Shown one piece after another: positions 42,259-44,092 of a stretch of 44,092 nt of DNA (position 1 is the first letter of the stretch; each line of letters starts with the position of its first letter). The stretch spans positions 39,664-83,755 of the forward strand of contig BCHH01000006.1 of assembly GCA_001599595.1 (NCBI GenBank), read 5' to 3'. A program made the translations under genes and the position numbers. Below the pieces are notes generated by a model. It ran no database searches. It was not told the origin of the DNA and saw only the letters and a list, made by a program, of their open reading frames with translations. Source of the DNA: Beverwykella pulmonaria (lineage: Eukaryota; Ascomycota; Dothideomycetes; Pleosporales; Melanommataceae).

Positions 42259-43435
42259 CGTTTCCTATCAAACCTCCTAATTCCTACCTAGAGTAACCGC
42301 TTATGATGTCCAACCTACAATACTGATGATTAGCGACTAATCAGTTCAGAAGCGTTTATTGTTGTAGTTGTTGACGTGTATAGGCTGTTCTCAGAGCCGC
42401 GGTCATGTAGACTAGACGCGATTTATTAACACTAGTTCTTGTCGCCAATTGCAAAGTTCGTTTGCTAGAAAACGCTTTGTCTAATCTAGTAACGCGGACT
42501 GTAGATGCCCTGGTGCTTTTCTTGCACATAGGCTTCGTTGCTTCGTATTTTGCTTTCTCTTAGAGCAAGCGAGACTGAAATAGGGTTAGAAGGTTCTAAT
42601 TTCCTATAGAAGTTTTACTCACTAAGCAGTCTATGATCACATCTTCGAAACGGGTACGTTCATCCGGGGAAGCTTAAGTACAATTCTAGTTCTGTAAAAT
42701 GGGATGGCCATCGGGCTTGCCGATTATAGCCATTCGCTGATTTGGCTCCAATTAGCACATACGCCTTCCATAGTGCTCATAGTGCTTAGTGAATTTACCT
42801 TGAATCAGCTGATCGCTATTTTAGGAATATTGTATACACATGCACAAGCCACCGAAATTAGGGATGATTATTTCAAGTGTAGGCAGCTCGCTATCCACCT
42901 CGCGATTGCCCCCATCGTGTCCTACGCTTTCCGCATTCTTGGACACCTTCATAGGTGCTCCTATTGCAAACAAGCCATTCCCATTCAAGTAAGCAAGCAG
43001 CTCGCTTTCCTTCCCGCCCTCTCTCTCTCCAACACCTCTACGCTCATACGAAGCCTCTAGTCGTCAAGGAACAGGCCAGCGAGGCTAAAGCTACACTCTA
43101 TCTAATTGTGAGTTTAATAAGGATATTTGTGATTCTAGACTAAAGAGCTGTTAGAGAGATCTGTTAACTAGTTGGAAGAGAAATTTTAACAATAGTGAAA
43201 GGAGATAAAGTAATTTTGTAAATAGTTAATGTCTACTCTAGTAACTATATATGCTAAGATTAAGCATTTCTAGAAGCAGAAAGATTTAGTAGATTAGTGT
43301 AGCAATATTATACATCACTAGCCACGGGCCCAGTGTAAGAACGTATATCGCAAGGACTAGAGACAGGTATACCAAAGAGGTTGTATTCTATAAATAGCTA
43401 TCTACTGCTATGGGAATTGGTATTTATTTAGGGGT
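42259..43435. other. Non-coding stretch, no recognised gene
   Basis: A 118-codon frame at 42704-43060 has no recognisable motif and is not called. The part near 42360-42540 has the look of retrotransposon terminal sequence, but no ends could be found. Confidence 0.35.
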
Positions 43436-43700
43436 TGTCTAGTCGCTTGGCGTTGCTTAGGAGGGACCACGGCAACGCGCGGTCGACGTGTAGTTGCGTG
43501 ACGAGGGTCTTACTAAGATTCCATCGAGACTAGGTCATAGGGCTCCGCTCCTTACATCCAGGATAGAACTACGTGACTACGCAGGAGTATATAGTCTTCT
43601 CAATGTTCCTAAATCAACCTCAAGGATTCGTATAAATACAATCATACACCTACATTCAAGCTCCCTCCCTACGAAACCCCTAACAAAACCATAGAGCATT
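43436..43700 (+). repeat. Possible LTR-like segment
   Basis: The stretch starts TGTCTAGTCGCTTGG and contains GTATATAG and GTATAAATAC (TATA-like, about 43587-43594 and 43630-43639), followed by a pyrimidine-rich leader-like run, as in gypsy-type LTRs. I could not find a matching CA end or target duplication, nor a second copy in the window. Confidence 0.25.
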
Positions 43701-44092
43701 AAAAAAGGTAAATGTAAACGTAGTGGACCCTAACAAAAGCGGAAAGTACTAAGAATAACTGCTTAAAAGAGCATTAATGTGCAGTGTAAGGGCAAAATAC
43801 AGTAGAGTTAGCTGAACACCAACTTTTCGAAGTTACCGAAAGGTCGATATCCATCGATTTTTCATTGGAATACTTTCCCAATGCCTTCTTAAATCTGTTT
43901 TCCAACGTCCTTTTCTCGCTGCAGGCGTTGTGGCAGGCGCGCTGCCATCTTTTAGTTTTTGCAGCTCTTCGTGAGCTGAAAACTCTTCAAATGGCCTGTG
44001 CGCTACTCAGATTTTCACGTTCGGTCGAAGGCACACCACCAGAGACTGGGAGGCAGCCCCGTTACTCCTTGTTCTCGCAATTCACGGGGCAC

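Noticed and set aside
42704..43060. 118-codon hydrophobic frame as a gene
   Set aside because: No recognisable motif, no splice or neighbour support, and the region resembles decayed repeat DNA.
1..44092. Starship-type giant element, CRISPR array, rRNA, secondary-metabolite cluster
   Set aside because: No DUF3435 tyrosine recombinase, no regularly spaced repeats, no rRNA-like sequence, no PKS/NRPS/terpene core enzyme was seen.

Overview
The window looks like a transposon-rich accessory stretch of a filamentous ascomycete (Pezizomycotina) genome. The evidence is short introns of 46-80 nt with GT..AG ends, a heterokaryon-incompatibility (HET) gene, a fungal phospholipase B, a fungal MARVEL protein, and Fot1/pogo, Tc1, copia, gypsy and Tad-like LINE elements. 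Many element copies carry TAG or TAA where the family has TGG, CAG or CAA. That is the C-to-T / G-to-A pattern expected of repeat-induced point mutation (RIP), and it is not evident in the host genes. The class of fungus cannot be fixed from this sequence alone.

Layout, left to right. 1-3.4 kb: the 3' part of a RIP-damaged Ty1/copia element with its 3' LTR, a gypsy integrase scrap, a tRNA-promoter (SINE-like) repeat, then a second copia LTR followed by the start of its gag, fused to the tail of a class V aminotransferase gene. 4.0-6.9 kb: an intact single-exon JmjC gene with a cysteine-rich tail (minus strand). 8.2-10.4 kb: a decayed Tc1-type transposon carrying a nested 500-bp solo LTR. 10.6-11.8 kb: a three-exon threonine dehydratase without the regulatory domain. 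12-15.1 kb: small non-coding elements, namely two copies of a short TG..CA repeat with 5-bp target duplications and a non-autonomous hAT-like element. 16.4-19.0 kb: a HET gene broken by a longer copy of that repeat, by a LINE fragment and by frameshifts. 19.2-21.3 kb: an intact four-exon phospholipase B gene. 21.7-23.0 kb: a second dead Tc1-like element. 24.0-24.8 kb: a four-exon MARVEL-type membrane protein. 25.4-27.0 kb: a type B carboxylesterase with multiple frameshifts. 27.5-29.6 kb: a complete but RIP-killed Fot1-like element with 40-bp TIRs and TA duplications. 30.0-30.6 kb: a small secreted protein. 33.7-35.1 kb: a polytopic membrane protein of unknown role. 36.0-42.1 kb: a full-length LINE with a 14-bp target duplication, inserted in an exon of a small host gene. 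42.3-44.1 kb: mostly non-coding, possibly LTR-derived.

The host genes do not form an evident pathway. Secreted or surface functions (phospholipase B, carboxylesterase, small secreted protein, MARVEL protein), a HET gene, a chromatin-type JmjC gene and a shortened amino-acid enzyme sit as islands between dead elements, as in fast-evolving compartments of fungal genomes. Several insertions can be resolved to the base pair (5-bp, 8-bp, TA and 14-bp duplications), so a relative insertion history can be read. No CRISPR array, rRNA or intact tRNA gene was seen.
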